Both the position numbers and the translations under genes were made by a program. Below, in pieces: positions 53,550 to 60,720 of a stretch of 64,000 nucleotides of DNA. This DNA comes from Pseudoteredinibacter isoporae_A (GTDB lineage: Bacteria; Pseudomonadota; Gammaproteobacteria; Pseudomonadales; Cellvibrionaceae). Under the pieces are notes generated by a model. The model did not search any database. It worked only from the letters and a program-made list of their open reading frames with translations, and was not told the origin of the DNA. The stretch spans positions 62,001 through 126,000 of the forward strand of contig NZ_BAABWJ010000010.1 of the NCBI RefSeq assembly GCF_040372805.1, read 5' to 3'. Positions within the stretch are counted from its first letter, which is position 1, and each line of letters starts with the position of its first letter.

Positions 53550-53563
53550 TTGATGAAGATCAA
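53550..53563. promoter_or_regulatory. Perfect FNR box for the universal stress protein gene
   Basis: TTGAT-GAAG-ATCAA, 10 of 10 matches to the FNR/ANR consensus, 62 bases from the other perfect box in the same divergent region. With this centre near -41.5 the expected -10 falls on or within a base of TAGCAT (53585-53590), on the plus strand. The usp ATG lies about 140 bases downstream of that start point, a long leader. Confidence 0.88.
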
Positions 53564-53740
53564 GTGCCCCCAGACCGAATTGAGTAGCATGAACTGAACG
53601 ATTAGCGATGAGGTTTTCACGCCAATAGAAACGTTGGGCGATCAGATCAAACAACTATTGAGGCAAATCATAAGTCAGTAACCGTTTCTGAATTATATTA
53701 GCGGCATCTTAGTCGAGTATATAAAGAAGGCACTGACATT

Positions 53741-54547
53741 ATGAGTACACAAGAAAACTTATTGGTTGTTATCGATCCAACGCGCGATGAGCATCCTGCG
53801 CTGGAGCGTGCCATCATCACCGCCAAAATGCGCGACAGCGCACCGGCCATCCACATTTTTATTGGTGTTGATGGCCACTCGGTTGATACCAGCCATCGCA
53901 ATCCGGATATGTACAGTGATGTTTCCAACTTCTCTGCGCTGGCCAAGCGCATGGAAAAAGAAGGCTTGGAGTACACTGCAGAGATTTGTTGGGCACACGA
54001 TTGGCAAAAAGCCTTGTTGTCATCTGGTAAGCATTTCCAGACCGACATGATCGTGATCCCGGATTACGGGGACGGTGAGAAGGGGATTCGTTTCAGTGAT
54101 TCCAAATGGGCGTTACTGCGCAACGCCAAATGCCCAGTACTGATTGTACGTCCTGGTGCGGAGTACCACCGTAAGACGGTTCTGGCGGCGATCAATGCTC
54201 AGGCGAAAGATGAGCGCTACCAGGCGTTGAATGAAAAGATTGTCTCCCGCGGGCGCTGGACGGCGGATCTCTATGGCGCTGACCTGCATGTGGTTAATGC
54301 CTACGACGATACGATGAACATTCCAGACCGTGGCAGTCTGCTGCGCAAACTGGATATGGGTTCTGATCATGTTCACATTCGTCAAGGTGCGCCTGAAGAC
54401 GTGATTTCAGAGGCGGCAAAAGAACTGGGTGCGGACATAGTATTAATCGGCACTTTGGCGCGTAAAGGCTTATTGGCTGCGATGCGGGGGAACACCTCTG
54501 AGCGGGTGCTGACACAATTGGAAAAAGATGTGATGGCCTTGAACTAA
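53741..54547 (+). CDS. Tandem universal stress protein (UspA domain x2)
   Basis: 268 residues with two Usp domains (about 1-140 and 145-268). Domain 1 opens ENLLVVIDPTRDEHPALERAIITAKM and ends CPVLIVRPG; domain 2 has DVISEAAKELGADIVLIGTLARKGLLAAMRGNTSERVL, the G-x2-G-x9-G(S/T) ATP-site pattern. Pseudomonas Usp genes of this kind are known Anr targets needed for survival without oxygen. A perfect FNR box lies upstream and an intrinsic terminator follows. Confidence 0.92.
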   Translation: MSTQENLLVVIDPTRDEHPALERAIITAKMRDSAPAIHIFIGVDGHSVDTSHRNPDMYSDVSNFSALAKRMEKEGLEYTAEICWAHDWQKALLSSGKHFQTDMIVIPDYGDGEKGIRFSDSKWALLRNAKCPVLIVRPGAEYHRKTVLAAINAQAKDERYQALNEKIVSRGRWTADLYGADLHVVNAYDDTMNIPDRGSLLRKLDMGSDHVHIRQGAPEDVISEAAKELGADIVLIGTLARKGLLAAMRGNTSERVLTQLEKDVMALN

Positions 54548-54612
54548 GCGGCCATTACTTAAAGAGAAATTCGACACGCTCGAACCGGTTTATCACTCGG
54601 CTAGAGATCTTA

Positions 54613-54637
54613 GGGGGCTTCGTGCCCCCATTTTTTT
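54613..54637 (+). terminator. Intrinsic terminator after usp
   Basis: GGGGGC-TTCGT-GCCCCC stem followed by A and T7, with a TTCG-type loop. It lies 66 bases after the usp stop. Confidence 0.9.
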
Positions 54638-54792
54638 GCCTGTCCTATTTTCCGGTTTTATTTGCCGTTTCTATAGGAAGTTTGTGATTCCGTGACACGG
54701 ATACTGCTGGCGTTTTGCTTCTTGCTCTCGAACTTCGTAGTATTGCCCGTTATATATTTTCCGATCTCAATAATATCGATAAGGGCTGCTTT

Positions 54793-56028
54793 ATGGCGAA
54801 CCTCCTACGTATCAATAAATCGAACAATACCCTCCCATTGTTATGCCTGGCTGTGGCCAGCCTGGGCTTTGCATCATCGGCGTATTCAGCGACGAAAATC
54901 GAGGTGAGCCCCAAAGCGATTCGGCTGGCTCAGGACGCGCTCATTGTCGATACCCATATTGATGTGCCTTATCGCATCGAAGACAATTATGCAGATGTAA
55001 GCCGAGCCACTAAAGACGGGGATTTTGATTACCCCAGAGCCAGCCGAGGTGGCCTGGATGGTGCATTTATGTCCATCTACATTCCGGCTGAATATGAGAA
55101 GAAGGGCGGCAGTGTAGCCTTGGCCGATCGCTTGATTGACCGAGTTGAAGCGATCGTTGGACGCGCCCCAGAGAAATTCGCTCTGGCCTACAGCAGCAAA
55201 GAGATGCTGGAGAACCAAAAGGCTGGAAAAATTTCCCTGCCAATGGGGATGGAAAACGGGACCCCATTAGAAGGTAACATCGAAAACCTGAAGTATTTTT
55301 ACGATCGTGGGATTCGTTACATCACTCTTGCTCATTCCAAAAGTAATCACATCAGTGATTCCTCCTACTCAGAAGACAAGCCTCATCAGGGTTTAAGTGA
55401 CTTTGGTAAGCAATTAATCACGGAAATGAACAATATCGGCATGATGGTCGATATCTCGCATGTGTCTGATCAGGCTTTTTACGATGTGATGGCAGTGAGT
55501 CAAGTCCCCGTGATTGCATCCCATTCTTCCCTCAGGCATTTTACACCGGGTTGGGAGCGCAACATGGATGACAAAATGCTCAAGGCGTTAAAGAAAAACG
55601 GCGGCGTAATCCAGATTAATTTCGGCTCTGCTTTTATTCATGAAGACGCTAACGGCTATAACAATAAGCGCAAGGCGGCATTGACTGAATACAAGAAGAC
55701 TCATCCTAAAGCCAGCAAAGAGGATATGAAAAATTTTGAAGAGATGTATAAAAAAGACAATCCGTACCCGTACGCCAGCCTGGATCAGGTTTTGGAACAT
55801 TTTGACTACGCGGTGAAACTGATCGGTATCGATCATGTGGGTGTTGGCTCAGATTACGATGGTGTTGGAGATTCGCTTCCTGAGAACCTGAAAGACGTGG
55901 CCAGCTACCCGGCCCTAGTGCAGGGTTTGCTCAATAGAGGGTATAGCGAAGGCGATGTTCGCAAAATCTTGGGTGGGAACCTAATGCGAGTTTGGCAGGC
56001 CGTTGAAGAATATGGGGATAAACACTAA
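54793..56028 (+). CDS. Periplasmic membrane dipeptidase (M19 family)
   Basis: 411 residues. The start is the ATG at 54793 with AAGGG 7 bases upstream; the open frame extends 26 codons further. A signal peptide (to about residue 32, SSAYSA) directs export. M19 features are VDTHIDVPYR (zinc HxD), LPMGMENGTPL with the bridging Glu, VDISHVSDQAFYD and ASHSSLRHF (zinc His), and IDHVGVGSDYDGVG (Asp). The family cleaves dipeptides and often D-amino-acid-containing substrates. It is preceded by a terminator and followed by a 584-base gap. Confidence 0.9.
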   Translation: MANLLRINKSNNTLPLLCLAVASLGFASSAYSATKIEVSPKAIRLAQDALIVDTHIDVPYRIEDNYADVSRATKDGDFDYPRASRGGLDGAFMSIYIPAEYEKKGGSVALADRLIDRVEAIVGRAPEKFALAYSSKEMLENQKAGKISLPMGMENGTPLEGNIENLKYFYDRGIRYITLAHSKSNHISDSSYSEDKPHQGLSDFGKQLITEMNNIGMMVDISHVSDQAFYDVMAVSQVPVIASHSSLRHFTPGWERNMDDKMLKALKKNGGVIQINFGSAFIHEDANGYNNKRKAALTEYKKTHPKASKEDMKNFEEMYKKDNPYPYASLDQVLEHFDYAVKLIGIDHVGVGSDYDGVGDSLPENLKDVASYPALVQGLLNRGYSEGDVRKILGGNLMRVWQAVEEYGDKH

Positions 56029-56612
56029 CTGTTCACGAGACGTTGGTAGTCAAGTAACTGCCCGTGGCCCGGTGTTGTTTGTCGGGCTGCTGGTTTAGCT
56101 CGAGCGTTATTTCAGTGAAGAATAGAGAGTCCACATTGCCAGGGAATGCAAGGTAGGCCACTACTGGAATAAGGCTGGAGAGGTGGTGGAGAATGCCAGC
56201 CGTTCTTGGCGGAACTGACGATTACTGCCGCCATGCTTCCCATGTGCTTTATATTGTTCTCACCCAAAAAGTTTGGGTATTGTCTTCATTGGTTTTCTTA
56301 TCTCTATAAGCTTGCCTGCTATCAGTTTGATAACTCGGATTTTATTTTTGTAAAAGATGAGTTCTTTGATCGTGATGGTTGATCAAATGCGCATATAAAT
56401 AAAAACGCATTACGATCAAATTTCTGATCCTTATTCTCTTGAGCTGTCGGCAGCATTCTCGAATTCAAGCTTGGGCTTCATTGCTTTGTTGGATTTTATC
56501 AGTCGACTCGATTTTACAACGTCTCATCGAAATCCCGTTGTTGTATTGGGGGAGGGTGTTAGCGTTTGCCTGCATTTGCGTACCCATCTTACAAAGAAAG
56601 GAGTTCCGTATT
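56029..56612. other. 584-base gap before the metallo-hydrolase operon
   Basis: No supported gene. Near the right end there is a cluster of TGATC repeats: TTTGATCGT at 56365-56373, TTGATCA at 56379-56385, and ACGATCAAA at 56412-56420, the last being the reverse complement of the first. CGCATT at 56406-56411 pairs with AATGCG at 56386-56391, so this AT-rich stretch can form a branched hairpin. It is a possible regulatory region for the operon. Confidence 0.5.
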
Positions 56613-57401
56613 ATGAAAACAAAAATAATGATCGCTCTGTTTTTGATGTTTCCCGTTTCGGTAGTTTTTGCGGGGGGTATCAGCGTACATAAAGTTTCTG
56701 ACGACCTTCATGTGTTAAACGCAGGTGGTTTGAGCGCCAATATGGGCTTGATCCAGCTTGAAGACACACTGGTTTTGATTGATCCTATGCCGGGTAAAGG
56801 GCGTTTGCCTGAGCTGGACAAGTTGATTCAATCGATCTCCGATAAACCCATTGCGTTCATTCTAAACACCCATTTTCACAATGATCACAATGGTGGAAAC
56901 AGCTACTTTATGGAAAATGGTGCAATGCTTGTCGATGACGCTGTTGGTGTTGAAGGCTTTGAGAGGGTTCAGCTTGTTTCCCACACAACAGGGGATACTG
57001 TTTTCTACCACAAAGCCAGCAATACGATATTCACGGGTGATATTTATGACCGAAGTTGGCATCCAACGTTTTATGCCGGCGGGGTCTCTGGATTAAATGC
57101 TGCGGTAGATCGTATTCTGGAACTGGGCGATGAGCGTAGTCTCATTGTGCCGGGACATGGGAGCCCAGCGTATAAGCCTTCATTGCGCGAGTTTAGGGAA
57201 AATACTCTGAAATGGGTAGATCTGGTTCGGGAGCTTCGCAAGCAGGGGATGAGTGAGGCGCAGATGCAGAAAAACAAACGGATTCTTGCTATGGTTGAGG
57301 CTTTCAATGTCGAGAAGGCTTCTCCGTTTTTGCCTGAAAAGGCGTTTGTGCGATTTATTGAGAGAACCGTCGCGATTGTCGACCGCGAGACAGCCCCATA
57401 A
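56613..57401 (+). CDS. Periplasmic MBL-fold metallo-hydrolase
   Basis: 262 residues from the ATG at 56613, which has AAAGGAG 9 bases upstream; the open frame extends 58 codons further without a ribosome site. The signal peptide MIALFLMFPVSVVFA is cleaved before GG. The zinc motif is NTHFHNDHNGGNSYF (HxHxDH), a later His in SHTTGDTVFYHK, the Asp in FTGDIYD and the His in GHGSPAY. This resembles quinoprotein-associated or class B-like MBL hydrolases. It is the first of four tightly spaced genes (40, 35 and -8 bases), all plus strand. Substrate unknown. Confidence 0.85.
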   Translation: MKTKIMIALFLMFPVSVVFAGGISVHKVSDDLHVLNAGGLSANMGLIQLEDTLVLIDPMPGKGRLPELDKLIQSISDKPIAFILNTHFHNDHNGGNSYFMENGAMLVDDAVGVEGFERVQLVSHTTGDTVFYHKASNTIFTGDIYDRSWHPTFYAGGVSGLNAAVDRILELGDERSLIVPGHGSPAYKPSLREFRENTLKWVDLVRELRKQGMSEAQMQKNKRILAMVEAFNVEKASPFLPEKAFVRFIERTVAIVDRETAP

Positions 57402-57441
57402 TCAATCGTGTCGAATAAGGCTTTTATAAGGATTCTGACCC

Positions 57442-57885
57442 ATGACGATATTTAATGTTCACCAGATTACCGATCGTATATCGTCTTCGGGTCAGCCTTC
57501 TCGAGATGAATTCCAGCACATTTCAGACGCTGGATATGAGGTTGTTATTAATTTGGCCATGCCTGATCATGAAAAATCCATTTCAGACGAAGGCGCTGTC
57601 ATTACTGCATTAGGGATGAGCTACATTCATATTCCCGTGCCTTTTGATTCCCCAAAAGAATGCCACTACACCGAATTTTCATCCTATATGGATGCTCTTC
57701 GAAACAAAAAGGTCTGGGTTCACTATATCGTCAATGCCAGGGTGTCGGCGTTTCTTTTTCGTTACCTGCAAGACAGCAGAGGGTTTACTCCAGCTCAAGC
57801 CACAACACCGATCTTGGAGCAGTGGCTTCCGCAAATGGATGATGTCTGGAAGGCGTTTATCAGCCGGGCGCCGGGTCAATTGTGA
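57442..57885 (+). CDS. DUF442/dual-specificity-phosphatase-like protein with catalytic Cys replaced
   Basis: 147 residues of the DUF442 (beta-lactamase-hydrolase-like, tyrosine-phosphatase fold) family: FNVHQITDRISSSGQPSRDEFQHISDAGYEVVINLAMPD, GMSYIHIPVPFDSP, and the P-loop VWVHYIVNARVSAFLF. The family P-loop reads H-C-x-x-N-x-R; here it is H94-Y95-I-V-N-A-R100, a TAT Tyr codon instead of a Cys codon (one base away from TGT). So it cannot act as a Cys phosphatase or persulfide carrier but may still bind the same ligand. It follows the MBL hydrolase by 40 bases; DUF442-MBL fusions are known in sulfide metabolism. Confidence 0.82.
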   Translation: MTIFNVHQITDRISSSGQPSRDEFQHISDAGYEVVINLAMPDHEKSISDEGAVITALGMSYIHIPVPFDSPKECHYTEFSSYMDALRNKKVWVHYIVNARVSAFLFRYLQDSRGFTPAQATTPILEQWLPQMDDVWKAFISRAPGQL

Positions 57886-57920
57886 GTCAATCTTCAATGG
57901 AGTTTTCAGGAGTTGCCTAG

Positions 57921-58259
57921 ATGAGAGAACGATTGTTTAAATGGCTTAGCGATGCTTTGGGTCCTGAAGAAGACATTCAAATCACTTCTGAAGATGACGT
58001 TTGGCCTGAGGACGGCCTTGTAAACGCGCCCGACTTCGATGAAGCAACTCACAGTCCAACCTGCCATGTCCTAGTGTCTGTTGGGGATCAAGTTGCCGCC
58101 GGAGAGGTTCTGCTTGAACTTGAAATGTCGATGTATATTTATGAGCTTGTCAGTCCTTGTAGTGGTGTTGTTGAAGAGTTGTATGTTACAGGGAATCCCA
58201 TTGCTCCAGAACAAGCTTTAGTGAAGCTTACCCGCCCAGGTCAAAGAGTGCTTGAGTAA
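57921..58259 (+). CDS. Biotinyl/lipoyl-like domain protein lacking the modified Lys
   Basis: 112 residues. After an acidic N-terminal stretch, residues about 45-107 have the hammerhead fold of biotinyl/lipoyl domains: VLVSVGDQVAAGEVLLELEM, then ELVSPCSGVVEELYVTGNPIAPEQALVKL. In lipoyl domains the turn reads E-T-D-K; here it is E68-M69-S70-M71. No Lys is present in the turn, so neither lipoyl nor biotinyl attachment is possible there. It starts 35 bases after the DUF442 gene and overlaps the next gene by 8 bases. It may be a structural carrier relic; function unknown. Confidence 0.75.
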   Translation: MRERLFKWLSDALGPEEDIQITSEDDVWPEDGLVNAPDFDEATHSPTCHVLVSVGDQVAAGEVLLELEMSMYIYELVSPCSGVVEELYVTGNPIAPEQALVKLTRPGQRVLE

Positions 58260-58509
58260 GGTGAAAAAAGCATCCCTTCTGCTTGGTTGTATATGTGTTG
58301 CTTTTGATGTTTTCCCGTTCTTGATAAGTGCAACACTGAATCTAACGGAATACATGTCTGGCTGGTTTTCAGGCACTGGTCAAGATACCTTTTATCGCAC
58401 CGTTTCGTCAGAAGGAGATGACCGTTATTTTTCTTATTTTCTTTTGGTCGGTGTCATCCTTATTGTATATGGATTCTACCCATCTAAAAAAACAACACCC
58501 CACAACTGA
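58252..58509 (+). CDS. Small two-helix membrane protein
   Basis: 85 residues, TTG start at 58252 overlapping the end of the lipoyl-like gene (a GTG at 58261 is the alternative). Two hydrophobic segments: ASLLLGCICVAFDVFPFLISATLNL and YFSYFLLVGVILIVYGFYP, with the charged GQDTFYRTVSSEGDDRY between them. It has no recognised family. It is the last of the four-gene run and would place the module at the inner membrane. Confidence 0.6.
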   Translation: MSKVKKASLLLGCICVAFDVFPFLISATLNLTEYMSGWFSGTGQDTFYRTVSSEGDDRYFSYFLLVGVILIVYGFYPSKKTTPHN

Positions 58510-58680
58510 CCCGGTCGCTTTAACACTTGAAATCCGTAAGTTTAGGAGTAGTCTGCCAGTCATGGCTCCTATTCGTCGCCAGAGAGAGTACTGTGCGCTG
58601 AGTTTGAGTAAAGCAACGGGGCGTAGTAAGCTCAACTTCCCTAATAAATTGTGAATTAAGTTGTCTTGAAGGATCTGGCA

Positions 58681-59181
58681 ATGAGGTTTGAAGTACTATC
58701 CCTTGATCATATACCGGCCTTGTTCCAGTTTGAACAGCTTAATAAAGAGTGGTTCGAATCGTTGATTGAACCACGTGTTGAAGCCTTTTATTCGCCTGAT
58801 GGCATTGCGACGCATATCAGTGACTATTTGGAGGCTGCGAAGCAGAGGCGTTCCTATTCGGTGCTTTTGCTCGAAGGAAGTGAAGTTCTCGCCAGAGGAA
58901 ACCTGAAAGCGATATCCGGTCATACGGCACAAGTTGGGTATCGAGTTGCGGAAAATCATGGTTCCAAAGGTCTGGCCGGCATGTGCCTATCGCATTTAAT
59001 ATCTGAAGCTAAAAATACTTATAAGCTGAACGAGCTGCAGGCTCGAGTGCTGGAGAATAACCCTGCATCCTTGAGAGTTCTGCAAAAGCAGGGCTTTGTT
59101 CAGTTTGAGTCTTTGCCTGGGTTTGTTGATATTCAGGGCAAAAGTCTTGATTGTGTGGGTTTGCGAAAAACCTTGTTGTAG
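58681..59181 (+). CDS. GNAT family N-acetyltransferase
   Basis: 166 residues. The start is ATG at 58681 with AAGGA upstream at 58669. The GNAT core has VLLLEGSEVLARGNLKAI, the acetyl-CoA loop region VGYRVAENHGSKGLAGMCLSHLI (a changed Q/RxxGxG/A motif) and LQARVLENNPASLRVLQKQGFVQFE. RimJ/RimL-type ribosomal protein acetyltransferases share this pattern. The substrate is unknown. Separated by 171 bases from the four-gene run before it. Confidence 0.82.
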   Translation: MRFEVLSLDHIPALFQFEQLNKEWFESLIEPRVEAFYSPDGIATHISDYLEAAKQRRSYSVLLLEGSEVLARGNLKAISGHTAQVGYRVAENHGSKGLAGMCLSHLISEAKNTYKLNELQARVLENNPASLRVLQKQGFVQFESLPGFVDIQGKSLDCVGLRKTLL

Positions 59182-59279
59182 CGTCGTTTTTAAATGCCGT
59201 TTTTATAAGAAATAAGCTATACCGTGAAGGTCGCTTTTATCCAGGTGGCCGAACTATCCTATAGCCCTAAGGAGTGACT

Positions 59280-59597
59280 ATGTCTCTGATCGCGACAACC
59301 CCCGAGCCGCCATACTATGCCGTTGTTTTCAGTTCTGTTCGAACCGAAGGTGATCAAGGTTACGGAAATATGGCAGACAGAATGCTGGAGTTAGCGAAGC
59401 AACAAGAGGGCTTTCTGGGTGTTGAATCCGCAAGAGAGGAACTGGGAATTACCGTATCCTATTGGATGGATTTGGATTCCATCAAACGTTGGAAACAAAA
59501 TGCCGAGCATCTTGAGGCCCAGCGTCTGGGACATAAGCAGTGGTACTCAAGCTTTAAAACTCGAATTGCCAAGGTGGAGCGTGATTATGGTATATAA
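59280..59597 (+). CDS. Antibiotic biosynthesis monooxygenase (ABM) domain protein
   Basis: 105 residues, ATG at 59280 with AAGGAG 6 bases upstream. The fold pattern is PPYYAVVFSSVRTE (strand), GNMADRMLELAKQQEGFLGVESAREELGITVSYWMDLDSIKRWKQNAEHLEAQRLG, typical of small ABM/EthD-like dimeric alpha/beta-barrel proteins (YqjZ-like). No cofactor site is seen, and the substrate is unknown. It is a separate unit between the acetyltransferase and the RDD gene. Confidence 0.8.
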   Translation: MSLIATTPEPPYYAVVFSSVRTEGDQGYGNMADRMLELAKQQEGFLGVESAREELGITVSYWMDLDSIKRWKQNAEHLEAQRLGHKQWYSSFKTRIAKVERDYGI

Positions 59598-59657
59598 CTC
59601 ACTCTTCGGAAGCTTAGTGTAGAGCGATCCGTTTTCTTCGCTTAAGGACAAGTCTCA

Positions 59658-60359
59658 GTGGAAACTCCCACAGCTTTTGCACCACTTTCCAAGCGCATTG
59701 CGGCACTGTTGTTCGACAGTGTCTTTATGGCCTTTTATTTTGCGCTTACTTTACTGCTGATTCGTTCGCTTACTCTATCATCGGGAAAGCTTGAGAGCCT
59801 TTTAGTGATCGGTATTTGCCTTTCGATTGAGCCTTTTTTGCTTGCCTTCAGCGGTGCGACATTGGGACAGCACCTATTAAAAATAAAGGTTCGAAAGCTC
59901 GCTGAGGATGAAAAGCTTAGCCTGTTGCAGGCATACTGGCGTAGCGCCACAAAAATCGTATTTGGGTTTTTATCCCTCATTACAGTGTTGAGCAGCCGTC
60001 GGTATCAGGCTGTTCACGATATGTTGGTGTCGTCGATTGTGGTACTGACTCCTAAAGGTGTTTCGAAGGCTTCTTATCGTCTTAGTGAACGATCAGAACA
60101 AACGGAGTTATACGATTACCCACCCGCTTGGCGACGTATTGCCATGATGTTTGTCTACATTTTATTGCTGTTTATCGTTCTGTCGATTTCTACGTATTTT
60201 TCGTTCAGTGATGCTTGTCTGGATGACAATCGCTGCTCTTTACGGGAGGAAATGCTCAATTTCCTGTTGTCGACCAGTTTTTGGGTGGCGCTGTTTGTAC
60301 TGGTAAGCCGCTGTTGGATCGGACGCATGCCTGGCTGTCGTAGAATACTCCGTGAGTAA
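59658..60359 (+). CDS. RDD family membrane protein
   Basis: 233 residues from a GTG with AAGGA upstream. The RDD family opening is APLSKRIAALLFDSVFMAFYFALTLLLIRS, where the R-D pair sits in a membrane segment (D16). Then come LVIGICLSIEPFLLAFSGATLGQHLLKIKVRKLA, VHDMLVSSIVVL and two more membrane helices near the C-terminus (MMFVYILLLFIVLSIS, LLSTSFWVALFVLVS). RDD proteins include Na+/H+ antiporter-like members; function here unknown. Confidence 0.85.
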   Translation: METPTAFAPLSKRIAALLFDSVFMAFYFALTLLLIRSLTLSSGKLESLLVIGICLSIEPFLLAFSGATLGQHLLKIKVRKLAEDEKLSLLQAYWRSATKIVFGFLSLITVLSSRRYQAVHDMLVSSIVVLTPKGVSKASYRLSERSEQTELYDYPPAWRRIAMMFVYILLLFIVLSISTYFSFSDACLDDNRCSLREEMLNFLLSTSFWVALFVLVSRCWIGRMPGCRRILRE

Positions 60360-60440
60360 AGATATATAAGTGTGCTTGGCGGGCTGGAATATTTTGATTA
60401 GTCTTGATGCATTCGAGAAAGTTTCTAAGGGGCCGCCGCC

Positions 60441-60620
60441 TTGTCTGAATATCGTTATATCATCATGTTCGTTTGTATTCTGGGTGCATTGTTCTTTTAT
60501 TCGGCTGTCGCTTTACGTCCCTTCTCCTTGCTGTTCCTCATGATAGGTTTGGTATTTGAAGGGCTATTCTGGATGGCGTTATTTAAGCCTCGTTCACAGG
60601 GCAGAACTCGTAAAGAATGA
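60441..60620 (+). CDS. Small two-helix membrane protein (59 residues)
   Basis: TTG start with AAGGGG 8 bases upstream, 59 residues, two hydrophobic segments (IIMFVCILGALFFYSAV, LLFLMIGLVFEGLFWMAL) and a basic tail PRSQGRTRKE. It lies 81 bases after the RDD gene. Not recognised. The length and hydrophobic pattern look protein-like, but no homologue is known to me. Confidence 0.5.
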   Translation: MSEYRYIIMFVCILGALFFYSAVALRPFSLLFLMIGLVFEGLFWMALFKPRSQGRTRKE

Positions 60621-60649
60621 GATCTCAGGTTGAAGGTGTGTTCTCGCAA

Positions 60650-60689
60650 AACCTAAGAGGCCAAAGCATGTGCTTTGACCTCTTAGGTT
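60650..60689. terminator. 19-bp inverted repeat between small ORF and semialdehyde dehydrogenase gene
   Basis: Arms of 19 bases (one mismatch) separated by TG: AACCTAAGAGGCCAAAGCA / TGCTTTGACCTCTTAGGTT. It lies between convergent genes, 31 bases after the dehydrogenase stop. A short TTTT on the minus side makes it a weak intrinsic terminator for that gene; it may serve both strands. Confidence 0.7.
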
Positions 60690-60720
60690 GACCTGATCTC
60701 TTTTGAGGAGCTGTCCGTGC

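Noticed and set aside
58418..58654. 78-codon frame overlapping the small membrane gene, with a LSLSKATG-like tail
   Set aside because: It overlaps the better-supported gene at 58252-58509 in another frame, and the tail resembles translations of dispersed noncoding repeats. I saw only one copy in the window, so no repeat is claimed.
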